Shown here: piece after piece, positions 1 through 5,264 of the stretch | Layout: each line of letters opens with the position of its first letter | How positions within the stretch are numbered: position 1 is the stretch's first letter | From: Coriobacteriales bacterium | Lineage (GTDB): Bacteria; Actinomycetota; Coriobacteriia; Coriobacteriales; UBA8131 | Length of the DNA: 6,421 nt | Direction: 5' to 3' | NCBI GenBank assembly: GCA_031272005.1 | Contig: JAISUQ010000062.1 | Location: forward strand, 1 to 6,421 | Position numbers and translations under genes: made by a program | The notes under the pieces: model-generated | Seen by the model: the letters and a program-made list of their open reading frames with translations, nothing else | Databases searched by the model: none | Told to the model about the DNA's origin: nothing

Positions 1-294
1 GAGCTGCTCGGCCTGAATATGCCCAGCGACTCGATCATCCGCATCAAACGCGGCCGGGGTTGCAACAGCTGCAACAACACCGGTTACAAGGGGCGCACGG
101 CCATCCACGAGATCGTCTACGTGGATAAGCGGATGCAGCGGATGATTGCCGAGGGCGCGCCGATGAGCGAGCTGTACGCCTACGCCCGCCAGCAGCAGGG
201 CATGGCCTCCCTGCGCGACCGGGCCCGCTCTTTGGTGCTGGCCGGCGTGACCAGCATGGAGGAGTTCTTGAAGATCGGCGAGAGCGTGGATTAG
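1..294 (+). CDS. pilB: Type IV pilus assembly ATPase PilB / GspE family, 3' end only
   Basis: This is the last 97 codons of a type II secretion/type IV pilus assembly ATPase; the reading frame is open from the first base, so the gene begins outside the window and the in-frame ATG at 19 is internal. PilB is the cytoplasmic hexameric motor that powers pilin polymerisation. The visible diagnostic element is the second half of the family's tetracysteine zinc motif: C21 and C24 (counted from base 1), followed directly by TGYKGR and then by an IHEI stretch. The Walker A, Walker B and first cysteine pair must lie upstream. The remaining helical tail (residues 40-97) is typical of the C-terminal domain. 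The stop at 292-294 overlaps the ribosome binding site of pilT, so the two genes are almost certainly co-transcribed and probably coupled. A GspE rather than PilB assignment cannot be excluded from this fragment alone; the adjacent pilT favours PilB. Confidence 0.9.
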   Translation, partial: ELLGLNMPSDSIIRIKRGRGCNSCNNTGYKGRTAIHEIVYVDKRMQRMIAEGAPMSELYAYARQQQGMASLRDRARSLVLAGVTSMEEFLKIGESVD

Positions 295-297
295 GAG
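293..297 (+). promoter_or_regulatory. Ribosome binding site of pilT
   Basis: The sequence AGGAG lies six bases upstream of the ATG at 304 and overlaps the stop codon of the preceding pilB gene (292-294). It supports this ATG as the pilT start and suggests that ribosomes finishing pilB pass directly over the pilT initiation site. Confidence 0.7.
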
Positions 298-303
298 TGC
301 CGC

Positions 304-1362
304 ATGGACTTCACGATTGACACCCTGGTGCAGTACGCCCGGGCCAACGATTGCTCGGATGTGCACATCACCGCCCACCAGCCACCGACCTTTCGCAAGC
401 TGGGCGAGCTGGTCATCGGCCCCTACCAGGCCAGCCGAGAGGACTACCGGGCGCTGATCATCGGGTTGCTCAATGATCTGCAGCGCGAGGAGCTGGCCTC
501 AGGCCAGGACCTGGACTTCTCCTTCGAGAGCGCCGGGGGGCTGCGTTACCGCGTCAACGTCTACCGCCAGCAAAACGAGCTGGCCTGCGCCATCCGCGTG
601 CTGCGCGACGACATCCCCTCTTTACAAGCCCTGCGCCTGCCGCCGATCATCCAACAGCTGGCCGAGCAACCGCGCGGACTGGTGCTGGTCACCGGGCCCA
701 CCGGCTCGGGTAAATCAACCACCCTGGCGGCGATGATCGACTACATCAACCAGCATCGCCGCTGCCACATCATCACCGTGGAGGACCCGATTGAGTATGT
801 GCACCGCTCCCAGAACTCCCTGGTGCACCAGCGCGAGGTGCACCGCGACGTGACCTCCTTCGCCGACGCCCTGCGCTCGGCGATGCGCGAGGACCCGGAT
901 GTCATATTGGTGGGAGAGATGCGCGACTTCGAGACCATCTCCGCCGCCGTCACCGCTGCCGAGACCGGGCACCTGGTCTTCTCCACCCTGCATACCACCG
1001 GGGCGGCGCAGACGCTGGACCGCATCGTGGACGTCTATCCGTCGCACTCGCAGAATATGATCCGCTCGCAGCTGGCCGGGGTGTTGCGCGGGGTGATCAC
1101 CCAGACCCTGATACCTCTGGCCGACCGCTCCGGCCGCACGGTGGCCACCGAGATCCTGGTGGGTACCGATGCCGTGCTGAACCTGATTCGCGAAGGCAAG
1201 TACCACCAACTGGGCACCGCCATGCAGTCCGGCGCCGCTTCTGGCATGCACACCCTGGCCGGCGACCTGGCCGGCCTGGTGCGCCAGGGCCTGATCAGCA
1301 TCGAAGCCGCCAGCGAAGCCGCCAGCGACAAAGCCGAACTGCGTCAGTATCTGGGGTATTGA
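304..1362 (+). CDS. pilT: Type IV pilus retraction ATPase PilT
   Basis: This gene encodes a complete 352-residue PilT, the cytoplasmic hexameric ATPase that depolymerises type IV pili to drive twitching motility, surface sensing or DNA uptake. The N-terminal PAS-like domain spans about residues 1-100. The RecA-like core has Walker A GPTGSGKST (131-139, catalytic Lys137), the Asp box around ITVEDPIEY (157-165), Walker B DPDVILVGEMRD (197-208, Glu205) and the His box TGHLVFSTLHT (221-231, His223 and His230). The PilT-specific retraction motif is present as AVLNLIREGK (290-299), close to the canonical AIRNLIRE; this and the absence of the PilB cysteine motif separate PilT from PilB. The length is normal for the family. 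It follows pilB after nine bases and looks like the last gene of the pilus operon in this direction, since the next gene is convergent. No pilC lies directly downstream. No truncation or missing catalytic residue is seen. Confidence 0.97.
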   Translation: MDFTIDTLVQYARANDCSDVHITAHQPPTFRKLGELVIGPYQASREDYRALIIGLLNDLQREELASGQDLDFSFESAGGLRYRVNVYRQQNELACAIRVLRDDIPSLQALRLPPIIQQLAEQPRGLVLVTGPTGSGKSTTLAAMIDYINQHRRCHIITVEDPIEYVHRSQNSLVHQREVHRDVTSFADALRSAMREDPDVILVGEMRDFETISAAVTAAETGHLVFSTLHTTGAAQTLDRIVDVYPSHSQNMIRSQLAGVLRGVITQTLIPLADRSGRTVATEILVGTDAVLNLIREGKYHQLGTAMQSGAASGMHTLAGDLAGLVRQGLISIEAASEAASDKAELRQYLGY

Positions 1363-1366
1363 ATCA

Positions 1367-1380
1367 CCCGCGCCTGCGGG
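1367..1380 (+). terminator. Small GC hairpin between convergent genes, possible weak terminator
   Basis: In the 28-bp gap between the convergent stops of pilT and the DUF454 gene, CCCGC (1367-1371) pairs perfectly with GCGGG (1376-1380) around a four-base GCCT loop. No clear T-run follows on either strand (only TTTA at 1388 on the plus side), so intrinsic termination would be weak. Its position is what one expects of a shared, bidirectional terminator, but the evidence is structural only. Confidence 0.3.
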
Positions 1381-1390
1381 CGGGGATGGT

Positions 1391-1852
1391 TTACTCCGGC
1401 TCGATGATGGGAGGGGCCGGCTTGATGGGGGTGGCTTTGCCGGCCAGGGCTTTGGGCCCACCGTCTGCTTCTGCGTCCTCTTCCTCCGGGACGGTAGGCA
1501 CGCGCAGCGCCATGAAGTAGAACTGGCAGGCGGCGCAGACGCCTAAGATTATCCAAACGTAGATCTTCTGGACCAGAAAACCGCTGATGCCCATGGCTAT
1601 GTAGGTAATCACCAGGATGCGGATCTTCTGCTTGAGGGTGATGCCACCGCGGCGGCGATAGGGCTCGACATAGCTCTTGTAGACCTTGGTGCCCTGCAGC
1701 CACTTGTGGTAACGCGGCGAGCTGTTGGCGAACAGGAAGGCCGACAGCAGCACCAGCGGCGTTGTTGGCAGCACGGGCACAAAAATGCCCACCACGCCCA
1801 GGGCCAGCACCACCCAGGCACAACCGAACAATATGGCGTTCTTCAGCTTCAT
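1391..1852 (-). CDS. DUF454 / YbaN family inner-membrane protein
   Basis: This gene encodes a 153-residue membrane protein of the DUF454 (YbaN) family, whose biochemical role is not established. The family signature is clear: a first hydrophobic segment (about 6-24) rich in Gly, then VLPTTPLVLLSAFLFANSSP (27-46) with the conserved LPTTP and the SSPRYHKWL block (44-52). A basic YRRRGGI loop (65-71) and two further membrane segments (about 77-93 and 97-114) follow. That gives four likely transmembrane helices. Unlike the short enterobacterial YbaN (about 125 residues), it carries a hydrophilic C-terminal tail of about 35 residues, first acidic (EEEDAEAD, 123-130) and then rich in Pro, Lys and Ala. 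The start has only a weak GGAT Shine-Dalgarno (1857-1860), but no better in-frame start is evident. It is the last gene of the minus-strand group, 45 bp after rae1, and may belong to the same transcript. Confidence 0.85.
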   Translation of the reverse strand: MKLKNAILFGCAWVVLALGVVGIFVPVLPTTPLVLLSAFLFANSSPRYHKWLQGTKVYKSYVEPYRRRGGITLKQKIRILVITYIAMGISGFLVQKIYVWIILGVCAACQFYFMALRVPTVPEEEDAEADGGPKALAGKATPIKPAPPIIEPE

Positions 1853-1897
1853 GACGATCCAGTGTAACAGTTTGATATGTTAGCGAAAAGGGACAAT

Positions 1898-2446
1898 TTA
1901 AGCTTTCGGAGTACGGACGATTTTGGCGATCTTCGCCAGCGCCTCCCGGGTGCCTGGCTCCAGGCGCTCGGCCAGGGTCGTCTTGACCAGGCGTTCCTGC
2001 TCGGCCCGCTCGACCACCTCGCGCTGCACGCCGCCCATCTCCGCGCAAAAACCCTCGGCCGACATCCGGGTCACACCCCGGCCCAGCACCGTCCACTGGG
2101 TGGCCGCATCCGAGGTCACCACCAGCACTTCCTCTCCGGCGCTGGCAGCCTGATGGGCCAGTCCTTCAATCACCGCATCGGCCGACTTGCCGGCGGCGGA
2201 GAAGATCACCTCCACGCCAGCCACCTGCCGGGGCTGACCGTCGGAGGAGGGATTGCCGCCGCCGTCGAAGACCACCACCGCCCGCCATTCGCTGCCGGCG
2301 AAAGTGGCAACGTCACTGATCAGTGTCTGGCGGGCGCTGTTGAAGGCGTCGTGGGTATGGTCCGGCTGATTGGCAGCAGCGGCCAGCTGCCTGTAGCGCG
2401 AGCCGCTGCGCAGCACGTTGTAACCGTCAACCAGCAGTAGCTTCAT
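1898..2446 (-). CDS. rae1: Rae1/YacP-type NYN (PIN-like) domain ribosome-associated endoribonuclease
   Basis: This gene encodes a 182-residue protein of the YacP/DUF901 family. In Bacillus subtilis the homologue Rae1 is an endoribonuclease that cleaves mRNA within translating ribosomes. The NYN fold signature is intact: LLVDGYNVL at the N-terminus (Asp7, Asn10), VVVFDGGGN (57-65, Asp61), the family segment VIFSAAGKSADAVIE (80-94, Asp90) and VVTSDAATQ (109-117, Asp113). These give the four acidic residues expected around the metal site. RGVTRMSAEGF (123-133) is also typical. The C-terminal part is a charged helix ending in a basic TPKA tail. Length is close to the usual ~170 residues. Its ATG shares one base with the TGA of the upstream foldase gene (TGATG arrangement) and has no convincing Shine-Dalgarno, so translation is probably by re-initiation after the foldase. 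Presence in the cysS-rlmB neighbourhood agrees with the known YacP context. Confidence 0.9.
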   Translation of the reverse strand: MKLLLVDGYNVLRSGSRYRQLAAAANQPDHTHDAFNSARQTLISDVATFAGSEWRAVVVFDGGGNPSSDGQPRQVAGVEVIFSAAGKSADAVIEGLAHQAASAGEEVLVVTSDAATQWTVLGRGVTRMSAEGFCAEMGGVQREVVERAEQERLVKTTLAERLEPGTREALAKIAKIVRTPKA

Positions 2447-4464
2447 CAGCTGGCAGCTTTTTGAATGCTCACCAGCTCGATGTCAAAGGTCAGGGTGGCG
2501 TTGGCCGGGATGGTGCCGTCGCTGGTGCCGTAGGAGCCATAGGCCAGTGCCGGCGGAATCACCAGCCGGCGCACGCCGCCGACCTGCATCCCCAGCACGC
2601 CTTCCTCCCAGCCGGTGATTACCTCGCCGTTGCCGACGGTGAAGGAAAACGCCGTGGCGGTGGCGTCGGTGCTGTCGAAGACCGTGCCGTCCTCCAGATA
2701 GCCGGTGTAGTAGACCGAGATGGTGTCGCCGGTCTCCACCACATCGCCGCTGCCGACGCTGACATCGGTGATCTGGACATCCGCCAGGCTCATGTCCACA
2801 TCGTAGGGCAGGCCGGCCGGCATCGGGTTGATCACCAGCAGTTCGGAGTGAGACAACTCATCCATATAGGCCTGCTGCTGGGCATAGAGGTCGTTGGAGG
2901 CCAGCTCGTCACCGAGCTCGGTCTTGATCTCCTCCGGCACCGCCGCCAAATCGACGCTGCCGTCAGCCGGCAGCTTGAACTCGTCGGTGCTCTTCACGAT
3001 GAACAGTGCCGTGGTGGTATCGATGATGTCGGAGTAGGAGCCGATGGGCAGGGCGCTCAGCACGGTGCCGACCTCGGTAGGCATGTAGCTCTCCGCGCCC
3101 CAGCCGATGTCGCCGCCGGCTTCTACCGGCACATCGTCGGTGTTGTAGGCGTCGGCGACCGTGCCAAAGTCCTCGCCGGCCTTGATGCGGGCCAGGGCTT
3201 CGTCGGCCTTGGCCTTGGCCGTATCGTAGTCGTCATAACCCTCGCCATAGGGGAAGTAGATCACCGAGGCGCGTTTGCCGACGTAGTAGTCGGCGTTCTC
3301 CAGGATATAAGCCTTGAGTTCGTCATCGCTGGGTGTGACGGCCTGGACCTTGACAGCCAGCAGATCCTCGGTGACATCCTGATACTCCAGGTAACGACGG
3401 AAGGACGCCTCGTCCTTGAAGCCGTAGCTGGTCAGCAGCTCTTCCCAGGTGACGTCGGTGGCATAGGCCTTCTGCTCCTCCAAGGCGGCGTCCACAGCGG
3501 CGTCATCCGGATAGATGCCGGCGGCCTCGGCCTCGGCCAACACCAGCTCCGGCAGGGCGAATTGCTGGCGGATAATCGCCTCGCGCAGCGATTCCGGCGT
3601 CATGTCGTAGGTCTTCAGCAGACCGGCCCAGTCGGCATCGCTGTAGGGCTCGCCGGTTGAGGAGTCGATGCGGGAGGACTCGGCGACCAGAGTGACGTCG
3701 GCCTCCATGATCTGATAGTCGCCGATGGTGGCGGCTACGGCATTGGGGTCGACTTCGGCCTGGGTGCCTGTGCCCAGCCCGTTGCCGCCCAGCAGGGTGC
3801 TGCTCGAACAACCGGCCGGCAGCTGGACGATACCGGCCTTGCCCAGTCCAAAGAGCAGACCGGCAACGATCAGCACCACCAGAACCGGCGTGACGATCAA
3901 CGGCAGATTGCTCCTGGTGGCTTCGGCTTTGCGTGGAGAATACTCACTGTGGCCGGCGGCGTAAACGTCCTTGCCGACCTTATCCGGCTTGGCCTTGCCT
4001 TCGGCGACCTCGCGGTCTTCGGGAACCATGAAGTCATCCAGCTCGTCAAACTCGTCGAAGGCTTCGTCGTCAGCACTGGCCCGCTCGGCCTCGCGGCGGG
4101 CTTTGGTTGCGGAGTGCTGCTCCTGCTCGTCGGCTTCGGGCTTGTCGGCTTCGGGCTTGTCGGATTCGGGCTCGTCGGCATCGCTGGCCTGGCTCGCAGC
4201 CTTGGTCGTCTTGCGGGCGGTGGTCTTTTTTGGCGCCGGCTTGGCGTCGTCAGACTTTTTGGCAGTCGACCTGGATCCGGCAGCCTTCTGCTCACTGGTT
4301 TTGCTGCCGGACTTGCTGGTGGACTTGCGGGTGGTTTTCTTTACAGGAACCTCAGCGGCTGCCTCAGCCGCTGTCTCGGCCACCACCTCGGCCGCTGCCG
4401 GAGCTTCGTCCGTCTCCGCTACCTCGGGCTCCAATAGCTCTTCGTCATGTGTTTCTTCAGGCAT
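2446..4464 (-). CDS. Membrane-anchored SurA/parvulin-FKBP fusion foldase
   Basis: This gene encodes a 672-residue predicted signal-anchor protein with three parts. Residues 1-185 form a hydrophilic cytoplasmic tail: acidic (1-20), Ala/Glu-rich, then Lys/Thr/Ser-rich and histone-H1-like (41-90), a 5-residue acidic repeat (95-114) and another acidic stretch (132-155). One transmembrane helix follows at about 187-207, with basic residues before it (R178, K179, R184), predicting an N-in topology. Outside lie a SurA_N-like helical domain (about 240-375), a PpiC/parvulin-like domain (about 377-495) and an FKBP domain (about 560-668). The FKBP pocket aligns well with human FKBP12: Y586, F596, D597, F606, F608, V615, I616, W619, Y642 and F660. 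The parvulin domain keeps GGDIGW (450-455) but appears to lack its usual histidines (V401 and F488 in their places). The likely role is folding of secreted proteins, with isomerase activity in the FKBP part. No earlier in-frame start exists, as a TAA lies nine codons upstream. rae1 follows with a one-base overlap. Confidence 0.88.
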   Translation of the reverse strand: MPEETHDEELLEPEVAETDEAPAAAEVVAETAAEAAAEVPVKKTTRKSTSKSGSKTSEQKAAGSRSTAKKSDDAKPAPKKTTARKTTKAASQASDADEPESDKPEADKPEADEQEQHSATKARREAERASADDEAFDEFDELDDFMVPEDREVAEGKAKPDKVGKDVYAAGHSEYSPRKAEATRSNLPLIVTPVLVVLIVAGLLFGLGKAGIVQLPAGCSSSTLLGGNGLGTGTQAEVDPNAVAATIGDYQIMEADVTLVAESSRIDSSTGEPYSDADWAGLLKTYDMTPESLREAIIRQQFALPELVLAEAEAAGIYPDDAAVDAALEEQKAYATDVTWEELLTSYGFKDEASFRRYLEYQDVTEDLLAVKVQAVTPSDDELKAYILENADYYVGKRASVIYFPYGEGYDDYDTAKAKADEALARIKAGEDFGTVADAYNTDDVPVEAGGDIGWGAESYMPTEVGTVLSALPIGSYSDIIDTTTALFIVKSTDEFKLPADGSVDLAAVPEEIKTELGDELASNDLYAQQQAYMDELSHSELLVINPMPAGLPYDVDMSLADVQITDVSVGSGDVVETGDTISVYYTGYLEDGTVFDSTDATATAFSFTVGNGEVITGWEEGVLGMQVGGVRRLVIPPALAYGSYGTSDGTIPANATLTFDIELVSIQKAAS
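4123..4182 (-). repeat. 15-bp tandem repeat coding a 5-residue acidic motif, four copies
   Basis: Within the foldase gene four consecutive 15-bp units encode DADEP, ESDKP, EADKP and EADEQ (residues 95-114). The two central units are nearly identical in DNA, indicating recent slippage or duplication in a low-complexity linker. It extends the charged cytoplasmic tail; no independent function is suggested. Copy number could vary among strains. Confidence 0.75.
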
Positions 4465-4466
4465 TA

Positions 4467-4473
4467 CTCCCCC
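4467..4473 (-). promoter_or_regulatory. G-rich ribosome binding site of the foldase gene, unusually close to the start
   Basis: GGGGGAG lies only two bases upstream of the ATG at 4464-4462, closer than the usual 5-9 base spacing, so initiation may be modest unless the 5' part of the G-run pairs with the 16S rRNA. The run is also part of a three-codon reading frame, ATG GGG GAG TAA, beginning at 4475 whose stop overlaps the foldase start (TAATG). It is perfectly complementary to the loop of the upstream hairpin at 4597-4665. Confidence 0.5.
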
Positions 4474-4495
4474 ATCGTTTGGGATCGGTTAACAG

Positions 4496-4508
4496 ACGCA
4501 TTATGCGT
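4496..4508. promoter_or_regulatory. Perfect 13-bp palindrome over the -10 element, candidate operator
   Basis: ACGCAT, one base, ATGCGT forms a perfect inverted repeat centred at 4502, which is inside the predicted -10 hexamer of the foldase promoter. Direct copies of TAACAG flank it at 4490-4495 and 4513-4518 (plus-strand sense), 23 bp apart. A dimeric repressor bound here would block the promoter. The regulator is not identified, and a chance palindrome in a short AT-richer stretch remains possible. Confidence 0.35.
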
Positions 4509-4528
4509 AAGCTAACAGTATGACACAA
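4500..4528 (-). promoter_or_regulatory. Predicted sigma-70-type promoter for the foldase-rae1-DUF454 genes
   Basis: On the minus strand a -35-like TTGTGT (4523-4528; three of six consensus bases) is separated by exactly 17 bp from CATAAT (4500-4505; five of six consensus bases). Transcription would start near 4493, leaving a leader of about 29 bases before the foldase ATG. The stretch is AT-richer than its surroundings. This would allow the foldase, rae1 and possibly the DUF454 gene to be expressed independently of cysS-rlmB. The weak -35 means it could need an activator. Confidence 0.5.
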
Positions 4529-4531
4529 CCC

Positions 4532-4552
4532 CGACCGTTCTGCTGCCGGTCG
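4532..4552 (-). promoter_or_regulatory. Six-bp GC hairpin upstream of the foldase promoter
   Basis: CGACCG and CGGTCG pair perfectly around a nine-base loop. On the minus strand it is followed by GGGTTGTGTC, which lacks a real U-tract, so it is at most a weak terminator of the incoming cysS-rlmB transcript. Alternatively it is a protein-binding inverted repeat just upstream of the -35 element. Confidence 0.3.
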
Positions 4553-4567
4553 CAGCCCAATGGCGGC

Positions 4568-4588
4568 TTCTTTCAGGATTCTTTCAGG
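4568..4588 (-). repeat. Two tandem copies of CCTGAAAGAA with an 11-bp period
   Basis: On the minus strand the ten bases CCTGAAAGAA occur at 4579-4588 and again at 4568-4577, separated by one base, giving a period of about one helical turn. They lie between the long hairpin and the foldase promoter. Such phased direct repeats can be binding sites for a transcription factor or an RNA-binding protein; no specific factor is recognised. Confidence 0.45.
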
Positions 4589-4596
4589 TTCTCGCC

Positions 4597-4665
4597 CAGA
4601 CGGGTCAACTGCAGGCCCCAAGCAATGGGGGGGAGGTTGCCTGAGGCCTGCAGATGACCCACCTG
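4597..4665 (-). repeat. Long near-perfect RNA hairpin (29-bp stem, 11-base loop) downstream of rlmB
   Basis: The arms 4597-4625 and 4637-4665 form an inverted repeat around a loop at 4626-4636 that reads CCTCCCCCCCA on the minus strand. As minus-strand RNA the stem has 24 Watson-Crick pairs, four G-U wobbles and one U-U mismatch. On the plus strand the four wobbles become A-C mismatches, leaving 24 of 29 pairs. This asymmetry points to a structure formed in the RNA of the cysS-rlmB transcript. It begins 11 bases after the rlmB stop. There is no U-run after it, so it is not a standard intrinsic terminator; a 3'-end stabiliser, RNase III-type processing site or regulatory leader for the foldase are the main options. 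Confidence 0.75.
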
Positions 4666-4676
4666 CGCGCTGGAAT

Positions 4677-5264
4677 TCAGTCGCTGCGGCGGCGCAGCCA
4701 TTCGTAGGCGATGGCCGTAAAAGCCTGCGCCACGTTGAGGGACTGCGTAACGCCACGTTGGGGCAACTTTACCTGAAAATCACACAGCTCGCGGGTCAGA
4801 CGCGCCAAACCGGTATCCTCCGCTCCCATGACCAGCACAATTCGGCCTTCCAACGGCGCCTGCCAGATGTCCTGGCGGGCCTGCTCGCTGGCGCCGCAGA
4901 CCCAGAAGCCCGCATCCTTGAGGCGCTTCAGGGCGCTGGCCAGGTTGGCCTCCCGGGCTACCTGGATGTGCTCCACTGCGCCGGCCGAAGTCCGAAAGAC
5001 GGCTTCTGTGACCTGCGCCGAACGCTTGGAGGGAATCAGCACGCCGGCAGCGCCCACCACCTCGGCGCTGCGGATGACCGCCCCCAGGTTGCCGACATCG
5101 GTGATATGGTCCAGGGCCACGACCAGAGCACTGGAGCAGCCTGCGGCAGTTTGGATAAGGTCGTGCAGCGTCGCGTACTGATAGCGATATGATACGTCGC
5201 CCGGGACGCGGGCCTGCTCGCGCTGCCGCTCTCGCTGCCGCTGCTGCTCGCGCCAGTCGCTCAT
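4677..5264 (-). CDS. rlmB: SPOUT-class rRNA 2'-O-methyltransferase, RlmB/TrmH family, lacking the L30e-like domain
   Basis: This gene encodes a 195-residue S-adenosylmethionine-dependent RNA ribose methyltransferase. All three SPOUT (SpoU) motifs are present: motif 1 LDHITDVGNLGAVIRSA (51-67, with Asn59 and the presumed catalytic Arg65; the usual Asp-Pro is Asp-Val), motif 2 VLVMGAEDTGL (143-153), and motif 3 LPQRGVTQSLNVAQAF (167-182, with Ser175, Leu176, Asn177) forming the trefoil-knot cofactor site. The protein is about 50 residues shorter than typical RlmB (about 245). The usual N-terminal L30e-like RNA-binding domain is absent, and a short Arg/Gln-rich basic segment (4-19) leads straight to the linker YQYATLHDLI. 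The RlmB name (23S rRNA G2251 in E. coli) rests on sequence style and on the cysS-rlmB-yacP context; another rRNA or tRNA target is possible. The start overlaps the cysS stop by four bases (ATGA), indicating translational coupling. Confidence 0.85.
   Translation of the reverse strand: MSDWREQQRQRERQREQARVPGDVSYRYQYATLHDLIQTAAGCSSALVVALDHITDVGNLGAVIRSAEVVGAAGVLIPSKRSAQVTEAVFRTSAGAVEHIQVAREANLASALKRLKDAGFWVCGASEQARQDIWQAPLEGRIVLVMGAEDTGLARLTRELCDFQVKLPQRGVTQSLNVAQAFTAIAYEWLRRRSD

Noticed and set aside
715..1461. 248-codon minus-strand frame opposite pilT
   Set aside because: It overlaps highly conserved PilT motifs and its own protein is Gly/His/Asp-rich shadow sequence without domains.
1861..1869. 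Extended -10-like TGTTACACT on the minus strand before the DUF454 gene
   Set aside because: No -35 at a proper distance, and transcription would start almost at the ATG. The 45-bp gap is AT-rich enough to give such a match by chance.
2461..3660. 399-codon open frame on the plus strand opposite the foldase gene
   Set aside because: Its translation is a low-complexity Gly/Val/Asp/His-rich sequence without recognisable domains, as expected for the antisense of a GC-rich gene; the minus-strand frame has clear domain motifs.
3805..3825. Possible lipoprotein signal, LPAGC followed by SSS after the foldase membrane segment
   Set aside because: The -3 residue before Cys219 is Pro rather than Leu/Val/Ile, and the hydrophobic segment follows about 185 hydrophilic residues rather than a short n-region, so a signal-anchor is more plausible. 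Processing at Cys219 cannot be fully excluded.
4626..4636. GGGGGGGAGG on the plus strand as a Shine-Dalgarno for a plus-strand gene
   Set aside because: The nearest ATG is too far away and the frame behind it is antisense to rlmB with no recognisable protein.
4597..4665. Long hairpin as a Rho-independent terminator or T-box leader
   Set aside because: No U-tract follows the stem, and the conserved T-box sequence is not present, so only a generic RNA hairpin is claimed.
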